A stretch of 64,000 bases of DNA from Bordetella genomosp. 7 (GCF_002261265.1 NZ_NEVK01000008.1:558001-622000), one strand, 5' to 3'; positions 42,753 to 54,596 are shown, counted from the first letter of the stretch. Notes: a model not told the origin generated them from the letters alone. A program made the numbers and translations.

Positions 42753-43757
42753 TCACTCCACCTTGATCTGCGCGCTGCGGACCACGTCGGTCCATTTGTC
42801 CAGGTCGGCGCGCACCTGCGCGGCGAACGCATCGCTTGCGGTGGGGTCGGCTGCCGTAATGCCCGCGGCCGTCAAGGCCTCGCGGACTTTCGGGTCTTGC
42901 AGCGCCTTGCCCGTGGCCTGGTTCAGGCGGTCGATCACGGGAGCCGGTGTCGCGGCGGGGGCCAGCAGGCCTATCCATTGATCGGTGTCGAACCCGGCGA
43001 TGCCGGCCTCTTTCATGGTGGGCACCTGGGGCAATTGCGGCATACGCTGCGCGCCGCCGACTGCCACCGCCGTGACCTTGCCGGCCGCCAGCTGCGGCAA
43101 TGCCACCGCGGCGTTGGCAAAATGGAAATCCACTCTGCCGCCAATCTGGTCCGTCATGGCGGGGGGGCCGCCCTTGTAGGCAACATGCACGATATCCAAC
43201 TGCTCGCGGGATTTCAGCCATTCGCCGGCCAGGTGTCCCGGCGTGCCGTTGCCCGCGGATGCATAGTTGAGCTGCCCCGGCGCGGCACGCGCCCGATCAA
43301 CCAGATCGGACAGTGTCTTGGGCCCTTGCTGCGGGTGAGTGACCAGGATGAGCGAAGCATAGGCCAGCGGCGCGACCGGCTTGAAATCCTTCAATAGCGT
43401 GAACGGCTGCGGCAGGCCCACCGCCTGATTGATGGCGATGGCACTGGTGGTTACCATCAGCGTGTACCCGTCGGGAGCCGCCTTGGCCACCGCGTCGGCC
43501 CCAATGGTGCCGCCCGCCCCAGGCTTGTTCTCGACCACCACGGTAACGCCAAGCTCGGCCTGCAGCTTATCGGCCAGCAGCCTTGCCGGCAGGTCTACCA
43601 GGCCGCCCGCAGGCCAGGGGACGACGATGCGTATGGCCTGCGTCGGGTAGTTTGCCGCTGCGGCTGTGGTCACCCCGCCGAGCAGCAGCAGGCCTGCCAG
43701 ACCCGAAGTGAAACGGCGGCGGCCGATGGCGGCGCCCGCTGGGGCAAAACGCTTCAT
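42753..43757 (-). CDS. Bug-family (TctC-like) periplasmic binding protein, orphan
   Basis: 334 residues. A basic N-terminus with twin-Arg-like AIGRRRFTSGLAGLLLLGGV precedes a hydrophobic stretch and AAAANYPTQAIRIVVPWPAGG, the standard Bug start. VENKPGAGGTIGADAVAKAAPDGYTLM is the second family motif. Start ATG 43757 has AGGAGACA upstream, a better site than 43775. There are no tctA or tctB genes beside it; it heads the sulfatase-GMC operon, so it may bind the sulfate ester or another anion for an unlinked transporter or a sensor. Confidence 0.9.
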   Translation of the reverse strand: MKRFAPAGAAIGRRRFTSGLAGLLLLGGVTTAAAANYPTQAIRIVVPWPAGGLVDLPARLLADKLQAELGVTVVVENKPGAGGTIGADAVAKAAPDGYTLMVTTSAIAINQAVGLPQPFTLLKDFKPVAPLAYASLILVTHPQQGPKTLSDLVDRARAAPGQLNYASAGNGTPGHLAGEWLKSREQLDIVHVAYKGGPPAMTDQIGGRVDFHFANAAVALPQLAAGKVTAVAVGGAQRMPQLPQVPTMKEAGIAGFDTDQWIGLLAPAATPAPVIDRLNQATGKALQDPKVREALTAAGITAADPTASDAFAAQVRADLDKWTDVVRSAQIKVE

Positions 43758-43925
43758 ACTTGTCTCCTGTGCCAAGGCCGGCGCTTATTGCAGGCGCGAT
43801 CCGGCGTATGGCGTTGCATGGGGTGTGTATTTCGCTATACATCTAAAGGTTCTATAAACCATACGACCGGCACAGTCGATATGTCAAGAGCGCTGCACGT
43901 ATTCCGAGCCGCGCGCGCCAAAAGC

Positions 43926-43993
43926 ATCGTCCCACGGCGCGATGCCGTGGGGCGATAGGGGCCCATGGGGCGCCGTCGCGTTGCCGCGACGGC
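43926..43993 (-). terminator. Double-hairpin terminator after catalase gene
   Basis: Read on the minus strand just after the katA stop: a nine-base stem GCCGTCGCG/CGCGACGGC with a four-base loop (43972-43993), then an eight-base stem CCCACGGC/GCCGTGGG (43931-43951) followed by ACGATGCTTTT. The second is the better intrinsic terminator. Confidence 0.65.
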
Positions 43994-44000
43994 CATGGGG

Positions 44001-45440
44001 TCAGTTCAGGCCGAGTGCGGCCGCGACACCCGCCGCGTAACGGGGGTCTGCGCGGCGGAAATGCTCCAGCTGCCGGCGCTGGATGGTTTCGGGCACACCA
44101 GCCATGTGGCGGGCAATGTTGTCGAACAAGGCCTGCTGCTGGGCCGGCGTCATCAACCGGAACAGCGCGCCGGGCTGCGAATAGTAGTCATCATCGACCC
44201 GGTGGCTCCAGCGGTCGGCGGCCTGGCCGTCCAGCGCCAGCGGCGGCTCGGCCGCGGCGGGGGATTCGCGCCACTGGCCGAAACTGTTCGGCTCGTAGTT
44301 GATCGTGCCGCCCAGGTTGCCGTCTACGCGTCCCGCGCCATCGCGATGGAAGCTATGGAAGGGGCAACGCGGTGCATTGACCGGTATCTGGTGATGATTG
44401 ACGCCCAGCCGGTAGCGATGCGCGTCGCCGTACGAGAAAAGGCGGCCCTGCAGCATCTTGTCGGGCGAATAGCCGATGCCCGGCACGACGTTGGCGGGCG
44501 TAAACGCCGCCTGCTCCACTTCGGCAAAGTAGTTTTGCGGGTTGCGGTTAAGTTCGATGACGCCCACGTCGATCAAGGGGTAGTCCGCATGCGGCCACAC
44601 CTTGGTCAGGTCGAACGGGTTGATGTGGTAGGTTGCCGCTTCGGACTCGGGCATGATCTGCACTTTCATGGCCCAGCGCGGAAAGTCGCCCCGCTCGATA
44701 TGTTCGTACAGGTCGCGCTGCGCGCTTTCGCGGTCGCTGCCCACGACGTCGGCGGCTTCGGCGTCGGTGTAATTGGCGATGCCCTGCAGCGATTTGAAGT
44801 GGAACTTCACATAGAAGCGTTCATTGTCGGCATTGATGAAGCTGTACGTGTGCGAGCCGAAGCCGTGCTGCTGCCGGTAGTTCTTCGGCAGGCCTCGATC
44901 GCTCATCACGATGGTGACCTGATGCAGCGATTCCGGGTTCAGTGACCAGAAATCCCATGCCGCCGTGGCGCTGCGCAGGTTGGTCTGCGGGTCGCGCTTT
45001 TGCGTGTGGATGAAGTCCGGGAACTTGACGGGGTCGCGCAGGAAGAACACCGGCGTGTTGTTGCCCACCAGGTCCCAGTTGCCTTCTTCGGTATAGAACT
45101 TCAGTGCAAAGCCGCGCACGTCGCGTTCGGCGTCGGCCGCGCCGCGTTCGCCGGCCACGGTAGAAAACCGCAGGAACAAGGGGGTTTGCTTGCCGACTTC
45201 GGCGAAAACCCTGGCGCGCGTGTACCGGGTGATGTCGTGCGTGATGGTCAGCGTGCCATACGCGCCCGAGCCCTTGGCGTGCACGACGCGCTCGGGAATG
45301 CGTTCGCGGGCAAAGTGGGCCAGCTTGTCGATAAGCCAGACATCCTGCAACAAGACCGGGCCGCGCGGGCCGGCCGTGAGCGAATGGTTGTTGTTGGCGA
45401 CGGGAGCGCCGGCGGCAGTCGTAAGAGTTTTGTCTGTCAT
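44001..45440 (-). CDS. katA: Monofunctional heme catalase KatA
   Basis: 479 residues from ATG 45440, which has GGAAAG nine bases upstream; the frame extends to 45491 but the family start is [18 protein letters not shown]. Active-site His lies in [12 protein letters not shown], Asn in VGNNTPVFF, and the proximal Tyr in [14 protein letters not shown]. Length puts it in the small-subunit clade 3. It degrades hydrogen peroxide in the cytoplasm. No oxyR gene is adjacent. Confidence 0.96.
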   Translation of the reverse strand: MTDKTLTTAAGAPVANNNHSLTAGPRGPVLLQDVWLIDKLAHFARERIPERVVHAKGSGAYGTLTITHDITRYTRARVFAEVGKQTPLFLRFSTVAGERGAADAERDVRGFALKFYTEEGNWDLVGNNTPVFFLRDPVKFPDFIHTQKRDPQTNLRSATAAWDFWSLNPESLHQVTIVMSDRGLPKNYRQQHGFGSHTYSFINADNERFYVKFHFKSLQGIANYTDAEAADVVGSDRESAQRDLYEHIERGDFPRWAMKVQIMPESEAATYHINPFDLTKVWPHADYPLIDVGVIELNRNPQNYFAEVEQAAFTPANVVPGIGYSPDKMLQGRLFSYGDAHRYRLGVNHHQIPVNAPRCPFHSFHRDGAGRVDGNLGGTINYEPNSFGQWRESPAAAEPPLALDGQAADRWSHRVDDDYYSQPGALFRLMTPAQQQALFDNIARHMAGVPETIQRRQLEHFRRADPRYAAGVAAALGLN

Positions 45441-45490
45441 GCGTCTTTCCAAGCTGAGTGACGAGGGCCGCAGGGCGGCGCGTGGACTCA

Positions 45491-45560
45491 TATTAGGAAA
45501 AACTATTAATTCTAGGAAATTGATTTATTAATCAAATTCCATAAATAAAACCTAACCGGC
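45491..45560 (-). promoter_or_regulatory. AT-rich katA upstream region
   Basis: A 70-base stretch much richer in A/T than its surroundings, with the palindrome TTGATT-TATT-AATCAA at 45520-45535. It is the natural place for the katA promoter and an OxyR- or Fur-type site, but no consensus was confidently identified. Confidence 0.35.
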
Positions 45561-45608
45561 CTGTGCCGGACGCCGGACCGACACGGCCGCGACCTTCCGA
45601 AATAGAAA

Positions 45609-45640
45609 AAGGGCCGGGCTCTGTCAGAAGCCCGGCCCTT
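45609..45640 (-). terminator. Intrinsic terminator of the rpmH-rnpA-yidD-yidC operon
   Basis: A 12-base perfect stem AAGGGCCGGGCT/AGCCCGGCCCTT with an eight-base loop. On the minus strand it is followed by TTTTTC, 30 bases after the yidC stop. Confidence 0.85.
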
Positions 45641-45670
45641 GGCGGCCGTGTGATGCGGGCCGCAGTCGGA

Positions 45671-47362
45671 TCAGCTGTTGGCTGCGGTGGCGGCCTTGCG
45701 CTCGATGCCGCGCGTGATCACCCATTGCTGTGCGATGGACAGGGTGTTGTTCACGCACCAGTACAGCACCAGGCCTGCGGGGAAGAAGAACATCATGCCG
45801 CCAAACACCAGGGGCATGATCATCATGACCTTGGCCTGGATGGGATCAGGCGGCGTGGGGTTCAGCTTGATCTGCAGGAACATGGTCGCCATCATGATCG
45901 CGGGCAGTATGAAGTACGGATCGCGCACCGACAGGTCTTGCACCCACAGGATCCACGGCGCGCCGCGCATTTCGACGCTGGCCAGCAGCACCCAGTACAG
46001 GGCGATGAACACCGGGATCTGCACCAGCATGGGCAGGCAGCCGCCCAGCGGGTTGATTTTCTCGGTGCGGTACATCTCCATCATGGCCTGGTTGAGCTTC
46101 TGGCGGTCGTCGCCATACTTTTCTTTCAGGGCCTGCAGTCGCGGCGCCACCTGCTTCATGCGCGCCATCGACCGGTAGCTGGCCGAGGCCAGCGGGAAGA
46201 ACACGGCCTTGATGATCACGGTAAGGGCGACGATGGCCCAGCCCCAGTTGCCCAGCAGCCCGTGCAACCACGTCAGCAGCAGGAACAGGGGTTTGGCGAT
46301 GATGGTGAGCCAGCCGTAATCGACCACCAGTTCAAGCCCGGGCGCAAGTTCGCCCATGGCCTTCTGGTCTTGCGGGCCTACCCACAGGTGCGAGTCGACA
46401 CGGGCGGTGTCGCCGGGCTGCACCGCGCCTACGGCTTCGATGCTGCGCGCCGCGTACAGGTTGGGCTGGACTTGCAGCAGTTCGTTGGCGCGGGGCTTGC
46501 CCTGGGGCGGTACCCAGGCCGTGGCGAAATAGTGCTGCACCACGGCGATCCAGCCGTTGTCGGCCTGTTTGATGTAGTCGCCCTTGTCTTTGGCGATGTC
46601 CGAGAAGGTGATCTTCTGGAATTTGTCCTGTTCAGAGTAGACCGCGAAGCCCGTGAACGTGTGATAGAAGCTGGACGTGTCCGCCGGGTCGTTGCCGTCG
46701 CGCTCGAGCTGCAGGTACAGCGAAGGCGACAGCGGCGCATCGGACGCGTTGGTCAGCGAATGCTGGACGTCGATGTCGTAGCGGCCACGATGCAGTGTGT
46801 AGGTCTTGGTGACCTTCAAGCCGCCCGATTCCGCCTCGAACACGACTTTGAGGGTGTCGCCGGACAGCTCGCGCTCGCGGGACACCACGCGGAAAGGCGT
46901 CAGGTGGGTGGGGAAGTTCTGGCCATTGGGCGCGCCCACCAGGCCGGACTGCACGACGTACGTCAGTTCGGGCGAGCGGTCTAGCAGGATGGTGGGCTTG
47001 TTGGGCTGACCGGCGGTGGGGTATTTCAGCAGTTCCGCCCGCACCAGTTGGGCGCCCGTGGTGTCGAAGGTCAGGCGCAATACATCGGTGCTGACCACCA
47101 CTTGTTCGGCCTGGGCGGCCGCCGGCGCGGGGGCCGCCCCTGGCACTGCGCTGGGCGCGGCGGCCGCGGCCGGCGCCGATGGCACCGAAGGCGTGGCCGC
47201 CTGGCCGTTGGCGCCGGGCTGTTGCGCGGAGGATTCGGCGCCGGCCCCGGCGGGGGGCGCGCCGAACAACGACGGCTTGCCGTGCTGGACTTGCCAGTTG
47301 TTCCACAGGAGCAACAGCGAAAAAGAGAAGATCATCCAGAGGATGGTTCGTCGGATATCCAT
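45671..47362 (-). CDS. yidC: Membrane protein insertase YidC
   Basis: 563 residues. N-terminal membrane helix (ILWMIFSFSLLLLWNNW), a Pro/Ala-rich linker (residues about 35-85), the large periplasmic beta domain (about 90-340), then the conserved five-helix insertase core with LHGLLGNWGWAIVALTVIIKAVFFPL, the cytoplasmic loop MEMYRTEKINPLGGCLPMLVQIPVFIALYWVL and PAGLVLYWCVNNTLSIAQQW. Start MDIRRTILWM at 47362 is the family start. It inserts inner-membrane proteins with or without SecYEG. Confidence 0.97.
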   Translation of the reverse strand: MDIRRTILWMIFSFSLLLLWNNWQVQHGKPSLFGAPPAGAGAESSAQQPGANGQAATPSVPSAPAAAAAPSAVPGAAPAPAAAQAEQVVVSTDVLRLTFDTTGAQLVRAELLKYPTAGQPNKPTILLDRSPELTYVVQSGLVGAPNGQNFPTHLTPFRVVSRERELSGDTLKVVFEAESGGLKVTKTYTLHRGRYDIDVQHSLTNASDAPLSPSLYLQLERDGNDPADTSSFYHTFTGFAVYSEQDKFQKITFSDIAKDKGDYIKQADNGWIAVVQHYFATAWVPPQGKPRANELLQVQPNLYAARSIEAVGAVQPGDTARVDSHLWVGPQDQKAMGELAPGLELVVDYGWLTIIAKPLFLLLTWLHGLLGNWGWAIVALTVIIKAVFFPLASASYRSMARMKQVAPRLQALKEKYGDDRQKLNQAMMEMYRTEKINPLGGCLPMLVQIPVFIALYWVLLASVEMRGAPWILWVQDLSVRDPYFILPAIMMATMFLQIKLNPTPPDPIQAKVMMIMPLVFGGMMFFFPAGLVLYWCVNNTLSIAQQWVITRGIERKAATAANS

Positions 47363-47423
47363 GATGCCTACGGTAAGTATGCGGGCCGGCCGGAAGCGGA
47401 ACGGCAAACCCGCGAGTTTAGCG

Positions 47424-47696
47424 TCAATTGGGACCAGTGCGGTGCCGATGGGCGTTACACGGGGGCGAGTCGGGATGATGCGTATGGGGCACCGGGTCGT
47501 AGCCGCCGGCGGCCCAGGGATGGCAGCGGCCGATGCGGCCCGCCGCCATCAACAGGCCCCGCCAGGCGCCGTGCTGCTCGATGGCTTCAATCGCATACGC
47601 CGAGCAGGTGGGGGTAAACCGGCACTGCCGGCCCAGCCAGGGGCTGAGAAAGAACCGGTAGAACCGGATGGGGGCGATCAGGAATGCCTTGATCAT
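47424..47696 (-). CDS. yidD: Membrane protein insertion efficiency factor YidD
   Basis: 90 residues with the family motifs [24 protein letters not shown] and [20 protein letters not shown]. It is a small, amphipathic, membrane-associated protein that aids YidC-dependent insertion. The ATG overlaps the rnpA stop by four bases, the classic rnpA-yidD arrangement. The C-terminal tail is rich in His and Pro. Confidence 0.95.
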   Translation of the reverse strand: MIKAFLIAPIRFYRFFLSPWLGRQCRFTPTCSAYAIEAIEQHGAWRGLLMAAGRIGRCHPWAAGGYDPVPHTHHPDSPPCNAHRHRTGPN

Positions 47697-48064
47697 GGCC
47701 GCACCCGCGAGAAGTGAGCGTCTACTTCGGCGCGCACCTGCCGCTTGAGTTCAGTAAGTGTGGCGGCAGCGGGCTTGCTGTGCAGCCGCACCACGTAGTC
47801 GCGCGCGGGCAACTGCTGCCGATGGTGCCGGAACGATTCGCGTATGACGCGCTTGATGGCGTTGCGCGTGGTTGCGCGAGCCGCATAGCGCTTGGCGATC
47901 ACCATGCCCAGACGGGCCTGTTCGGGCTGGCCGGGCAGCAGGCTGTTGGGCGCGCCGCTGAGGACGAAGAAAGCCCCTCGGGCCAGCCGGCGCCCTTTAA
48001 GGGCAGCGGCAAACTCAGAGGGGCGATGCAGCCGCGCCTCGGGAGGAAGCGTGGCGCGCGGCAT
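47693..48064 (-). CDS. rnpA: Ribonuclease P protein component RnpA
   Basis: 123 residues from [26 protein letters not shown]. The RNR signature is [20 protein letters not shown] (about residues 63-82), and [11 protein letters not shown] precedes it. It supports RNase P RNA in tRNA 5' processing. The frame is open further upstream, but that part overlaps rpmH and is not family-like. It is very basic (many Arg), as expected for an RNA-binding protein. Confidence 0.95.
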   Translation of the reverse strand: MPRATLPPEARLHRPSEFAAALKGRRLARGAFFVLSGAPNSLLPGQPEQARLGMVIAKRYAARATTRNAIKRVIRESFRHHRQQLPARDYVVRLHSKPAAATLTELKRQVRAEVDAHFSRVRP

Positions 48065-48114
48065 GAACGACCGGAGCGGCGATACGCGGCGGACGAATAG
48101 ACCGGGTGCCGGCC

Positions 48115-48249
48115 TTAGACGGCCAGGCGCTTGCGGCCCTTGGCGCGGCGGGCGTTCAGTACGGCGCGGCCGCCACGGGTTTTCATGCGCACGCGAAAGC
48201 CGTGGGTACGCTTGCGGCGGGTGACGGAAGGTTGGTAGGTGCGTTTCAT
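48115..48249 (-). CDS. rpmH: 50S ribosomal protein L34
   Basis: 44 residues, starting [19 protein letters not shown] and ending KGRKRLAV, which matches bacterial L34 in length and sequence. It is 50 bases upstream of rnpA and divergent from dnaA, the usual bacterial arrangement. Confidence 0.97.
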   Translation of the reverse strand: MKRTYQPSVTRRKRTHGFRVRMKTRGGRAVLNARRAKGRKRLAV

Positions 48250-48517
48250 GGACGATCCACAAAAAGAACAAAGTCAGAAGGGACCTGCCCGACGGGTTCT
48301 TGGCCAGGACAACGCTTGGCGCATAAGGCAACCGGGGGTGCCCCCGGTGCGCGTAAATAGAACCTTCTGACAGACAGAATTCGGAAAAGCCCATCATTTC
48401 AGCAAGTTTTCTCTGCCTTGTCAAACAGTTACGGGTCGGGCGCGGGCAAGGGGCACGTCCGGCCTGTGGATAACCTACCCCCAGGCAAGGTAGAATCGAG
48501 GTTTGAACAAGAGCGAC
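48250..48517. promoter_or_regulatory. rpmH-dnaA intergenic region
   Basis: 268 bases separating divergent rpmH and dnaA. It contains one perfect DnaA box (48465-48473) and one weaker word, GATCCACAA (48254-48262). There is no box cluster and no AT-rich unwinding tract, so this does not look like a full chromosomal origin. It must carry the rpmH and dnaA promoters. Confidence 0.6.
48465..48473 (-). promoter_or_regulatory. DnaA box upstream of dnaA
   Basis: TGTGGATAA (TTATCCACA on the minus strand), 44 bases before the dnaA ATG. A single consensus box in this place commonly serves dnaA autoregulation. Confidence 0.6.
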
Positions 48518-49957
48518 ATGAAAGATTTCTGGCAGACCTGCGTCAGTCGTCTAGAGCAGGAACTCCCCCCCCAACAGATCAGCGCCTGGATCAGGCCGCT
48601 GGTGCCGCTTGCGTACGACGAGACGCAGGCCGTGTTACGCGTTGCCGCGCCCAACCGGTTCAAGCTGGACTGGGTGCGCAAGAATTTTTCCCACCAGATA
48701 GAGGCCTTGGCCGCCGAATGGTTCCAGCGGCCGGTGCAGGTTGCTTTCGAACTGCCATCGGGCAGCGCGGCGCCGCGCATGCCGGCGGCCCCCCGCGCGC
48801 CGTCCCCGGCCCCCGGGGCGGCGGCGCCGGTTGCGCCCGCCGTCCAGGGCGCCGTGCCGGCGCAGGCGCCGAATCCGCCCGCAGCGAACGTGGCGGCGGC
48901 CATGCAGGCCGACGCCGCCGGCGTGGTGTACGAGCGGTCCCGCCTGAACACCGACCTTACCTTCGAGAACTTCGTTACCGGCAAGGCCAACCAGCTGGCC
49001 CGCGCCGCGGCGCTGCAAGTGGCCGAGAACCCCGGCATTTCGTACAACCCGCTGTTCCTGTATGGCGGCGTGGGCCTGGGCAAGACCCACCTGATCCATG
49101 CCATCGGCAACGCCATGGTGGCCGCGGGCACGGGCGTGCGGGTGCGCTATGTGCACGCCGACCAGTACGTGTCCGACGTGGTCAAGGCGTACCAGCGCAA
49201 GGCGTTCGACGACTTCAAGCGCTATTACCATTCGCTTGACCTGCTGCTGATCGACGACATCCAGTTCTTCTCGGGCAAAAGCCGCACCCAGGAAGAATTC
49301 TTCTACGCCTTTGAAGCGATGGTCGCGCAGCGCAAGCAGATCATCATCACCAGCGACACCTACCCCAAGGAACTCGCCGGCATCGACAGCCGCCTGATCT
49401 CGCGCTTCGATTCCGGCCTGACCGTCGCCATCGAGCCGCCCGAACTCGAAATGCGCGTGGCCATCCTGCTGCGCAAGGCCGAATCCGAAGGCGTTCCCAT
49501 GCCCGAGGAAGTCGCCTTCTTCATTGCCAAGCATTTGCGCAGCAATGTGCGCGAACTCGAGGGCGCGTTGCGCAAGGTGCTGGCCTATGCCCGCTTCCAC
49601 GGGCGCGATGTGCTGTCGGTCGACGTCTGCAAAGAGGCGCTGAAAGACCTGCTGTCGGTGTCCAACGGGCAGATCACGGTCGAGAACATCCAGAAAACGG
49701 TGGCCGATTTCTACAAGATCAAGGTCGCCGACATGTATTCGAAACGGCGTCCCGCCAATATTGCCTTGCCGCGCCAGGTCGCCATGTACCTGGCCAAGGA
49801 GCTCACCCAGAAAAGCCTGCCGGAAATCGGCGATTTGTTCGGTGGCCGCGACCACACCACCGTGCTGCATGCGGTACGCAAGATTTCCGATGCCCGCGCC
49901 AAGCAGGCCGAGCTTAACCATACCCTGCACGTGTTGGAACAAACTCTAAAAGGATGA
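48518..49957 (+). CDS. dnaA: Chromosomal replication initiator DnaA
   Basis: 479 residues. Domain I (1-80, [28 protein letters not shown]), an Ala/Pro-rich linker (81-135), AAA+ domain with Walker A GGVGLGKT (183-190) and Walker [10 protein letters not shown], and domain IV with the signature [15 protein letters not shown]. Start: ATG 48518 fits Bordetella-type DnaA as recalled; a TTG five codons upstream is in frame. It opens oriC and regulates replication genes. The stop overlaps the dnaN leader by three bases. Confidence 0.97.
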   Translation: MKDFWQTCVSRLEQELPPQQISAWIRPLVPLAYDETQAVLRVAAPNRFKLDWVRKNFSHQIEALAAEWFQRPVQVAFELPSGSAAPRMPAAPRAPSPAPGAAAPVAPAVQGAVPAQAPNPPAANVAAAMQADAAGVVYERSRLNTDLTFENFVTGKANQLARAAALQVAENPGISYNPLFLYGGVGLGKTHLIHAIGNAMVAAGTGVRVRYVHADQYVSDVVKAYQRKAFDDFKRYYHSLDLLLIDDIQFFSGKSRTQEEFFYAFEAMVAQRKQIIITSDTYPKELAGIDSRLISRFDSGLTVAIEPPELEMRVAILLRKAESEGVPMPEEVAFFIAKHLRSNVRELEGALRKVLAYARFHGRDVLSVDVCKEALKDLLSVSNGQITVENIQKTVADFYKIKVADMYSKRRPANIALPRQVAMYLAKELTQKSLPEIGDLFGGRDHTTVLHAVRKISDARAKQAELNHTLHVLEQTLKG

Positions 49958-49959
49958 AC

Positions 49960-51069
49960 ATGCAACTCGTACAAACCACGCGCGATGCATTGCTGAAACC
50001 GCTGTCGACCGTGGCGGGAATCGTCGAAAGACGCCATACCCTGCCCATCCTGGCGAACATCCTCATGCGCAAGGAAGGCAACAAGGTCGCCTTCATTGCC
50101 ACCGACCTCGAAGTCCAGATCACCACGCATGCCGATTTCGGCGTGGGCAATGACAACGAATCCACCACGGTCGCCGCGCGCAAGTTGCTGGACATCCTGA
50201 AAGCGTTGCCCGACACGGGCGAAGTCAAGCTCGGCCTGGCCAACAACAAGCTGTCGGTGCAGTCGGCCAAGAGCCGGTTCGCCCTGCAGACGCTGGCCGC
50301 CAGCGAATTCCCCACCGTGGCTCAACCCGACCACTGGGATGTGTCGCTGAGCCTGCCGCAGCGCACCCTGCGCCACCTGCTGAACATGGTGCACTTTGCC
50401 ATGGCGCAGCAAGACATCCGTTATTACCTGAACGGCATGCTGCTGGTGTTCGAAGCCGGCCACGTGCGCGCCGTGGCCACCGACGGCCACCGCCTGGCCC
50501 ATTGCGCCACCAAGGCCGACGGCATCGAGCAGCGCCACGAAGTCATCGTGCCGCGCAAGACGGTGCTTGAAATGCAGCGCCTGCTTGAAGATTCCGACGA
50601 GCCCGTCTCCATCGACGTGGCGCCGGGCCAGATCCGTTTCCGCTTCGGCGATGTCGAACTGGTGTCCAAGCTGGTCGAAGGCAAGTTCCCCGATTTCACG
50701 CGGGTGATCCCCACCAACTACACCCGCCATTTCGTGATCAGCCGCGAGGCCCTGCAAGGCAGCCTGCAGCGCGCGGCCATTCTCACCACCGACAAGTTCA
50801 AGGGCGTGCGTCTGCAGCTGGCGCAGAACCAGATGAAGATCTCGTCTTCCAACGCCGAGCAGGAAGAGGCCCAGGAAGAACTCGACATCGATTACGGCCA
50901 CGAAGCGCTCGATGTGGGCTTCAACGTCGGCTACCTGCTCGACGTCCTGTCCAACGTCAAGACCGAGAATGTGCAGTGGTCGGTGATGCCCGATGCCAAC
51001 GCGTCGGCGCTGATCACCCTGCCCGACGACGAGCAGTTCAAGTACGTCGTCATGCCCATGCGGATCTGA
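49960..51069 (+). CDS. dnaN: DNA polymerase III beta sliding clamp DnaN
   Basis: 369 residues, three-domain clamp, starting [35 protein letters not shown] and ending in the conserved VVMPMRI. ATG 49960 is preferred over 49954 because AAAGGA sits five bases upstream of it, whereas at 49954 the site would abut the codon. It follows dnaA after two bases. Confidence 0.97.
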   Translation: MQLVQTTRDALLKPLSTVAGIVERRHTLPILANILMRKEGNKVAFIATDLEVQITTHADFGVGNDNESTTVAARKLLDILKALPDTGEVKLGLANNKLSVQSAKSRFALQTLAASEFPTVAQPDHWDVSLSLPQRTLRHLLNMVHFAMAQQDIRYYLNGMLLVFEAGHVRAVATDGHRLAHCATKADGIEQRHEVIVPRKTVLEMQRLLEDSDEPVSIDVAPGQIRFRFGDVELVSKLVEGKFPDFTRVIPTNYTRHFVISREALQGSLQRAAILTTDKFKGVRLQLAQNQMKISSSNAEQEEAQEELDIDYGHEALDVGFNVGYLLDVLSNVKTENVQWSVMPDANASALITLPDDEQFKYVVMPMRI

Positions 51070-51099
51070 TCCGCGCATATGGGCTCATGCCGCGCGGGC

Positions 51100-51140
51100 G
51101 CCAGGCCGCCCGCCGTGGTCCGGCCGCCTGGCCGTCTTTT
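51100..51140 (+). terminator. Hairpin with T tract between dnaN and gyrB
   Basis: An 11-base stem with one mismatch (51100-51110 and 51122-51132), an 11-base loop, then CGTCTTTT. It lies 20 bases before the gyrB ATG. It could end dnaN transcripts or attenuate read-through into gyrB. Confidence 0.5.
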
Positions 51141-51142
51141 GA

Positions 51143-53614
<2,472 letters not shown>

Positions 53615-53648
53615 GCGTTCGATGTCCGGGCCGGCGACGGCCCGCGGC

Positions 53649-53692
53649 CCGGATAAAACAAGGCTGCCCTCGGGCAGCCTTGTTTTATCCGG
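53649..53692. terminator. Strong bidirectional terminator after gyrB
   Basis: A perfect 21-base inverted repeat (53649-53669 and 53672-53692). The inner GGCTGCCC/GGGCAGCC stem is flanked by AAAACAA and TTGTTTT, so both strands have U runs. It separates convergent gyrB and the thioesterase gene. Confidence 0.9.
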
Positions 53693-53724
53693 CCGTTGCC
53701 GCCGCGCGCAGGCGAGTCAGGGCA

Positions 53725-54201
53725 TCAGGCCCGGCGCGCCAGGGACAGCCGCCAGACATGGCGGTCGGGCAGCGGCACGGTTGCATGGGTGTGGGCGGCC
53801 GCCTGCAGCGAGTGCAGCAGCGAGTCCGGAAACGCCTGGCTGCGGCGCGTGTCGAGGTTGACGTGCACCGACAGCTGTTCCATCGTGGCCGCGAGGTAGT
53901 TGTCGCGGGTCTGGAAGAGTTCCATCAGGCACAGCAGCCGCTTGTCGTCGGCGCCCAGCACGCGCAGCCGCAATTCCAGCGGGTCGCCGGCCAGCAGCTC
54001 GCGCCGGTAGCTGACCGCGATGTCCACGGTGTAGATGCCGCAGCGCGATTCGCGTGTGTAGCTTTCGCCCACCCCCAGTTCGCCCAGCAGTTCGTAGCCG
54101 TAGTGATCGAAAACCCCCACATAGCGGGCGGCGTTCATGTGGCCGTAAAGATCGATCCAGTCGGGTTCGACCTTCAGTTGCAAGGTAGGCAAGGTAGGCA
54201 T
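53725..54201 (-). CDS. 4HBT-type thioesterase family protein
   Basis: 158 residues with a hotdog fold: VEPDWIDLYGHMNAARYVGVFDHYGYELL contains the active-site Asp/Glu region and the HMNAARY segment of the 4-hydroxybenzoyl-CoA thioesterase family, and TVDIAVSYRRELLAGDPLELRLRVLG is the typical second strand. It likely hydrolyses an acyl-CoA; the C-terminal thioesterase domain of carnitine dehydrogenases is a related alternative. It follows acyP by 31 bases on the minus strand. Confidence 0.8.
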   Translation of the reverse strand: MPTLPTLQLKVEPDWIDLYGHMNAARYVGVFDHYGYELLGELGVGESYTRESRCGIYTVDIAVSYRRELLAGDPLELRLRVLGADDKRLLCLMELFQTRDNYLAATMEQLSVHVNLDTRRSQAFPDSLLHSLQAAAHTHATVPLPDRHVWRLSLARRA

Positions 54202-54232
54202 GGCGATATCCGTGTAGCGTAAGGGTGAAAGC

Positions 54233-54517
54233 CTAGAGTTGCTCGAAGCGGGCGTAGCGTTTGTCGATGTATTGGCGCTCGGTGATGAGCTCGCGCACCT
54301 GGGCGGCGGGCGGGCCGCGCCGCAGCCATTCGAGCATGTGGTCGACCTGGTCGGCGGTGCCCTGCACCAGGGCCTGCACGGTGCCGTCTTCCATATTCTG
54401 CACCCATCCTGTTACACCCAGCATATGGGCGCGGCGCACGGTGGCGTGCCGGTATCCCACGCCCTGTACGACGCCCTTGACAATGACATGTACGGTTTCG
54501 TGTTGAGGGGCTTGCAT
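54233..54517 (-). CDS. acyP: Acylphosphatase
   Basis: 94 residues with the signature GVVQGVGYRHATVRRAHMLGVTGWVQNMEDGTVQALVQG, including the catalytic Arg (GVGYR) and Asn (GWVQNMEDGTV). It hydrolyses acyl phosphates. It is divergent from the lldD-like gene and is followed by a thioesterase gene. Confidence 0.95.
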   Translation of the reverse strand: MQAPQHETVHVIVKGVVQGVGYRHATVRRAHMLGVTGWVQNMEDGTVQALVQGTADQVDHMLEWLRRGPPAAQVRELITERQYIDKRYARFEQL

Positions 54518-54596
54518 ACTGCGGTTCCTGTGGTGGCGCAGGGCGCGCGTATACTTGCTACGCCCTGTTGGTCCTCTATTGCTCTAATAGTGTCCC

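Noticed and set aside
48250-48517. Full oriC between rpmH and dnaA
   Set aside because: Only one perfect DnaA box and one poor match, without an AT-rich unwinding element.
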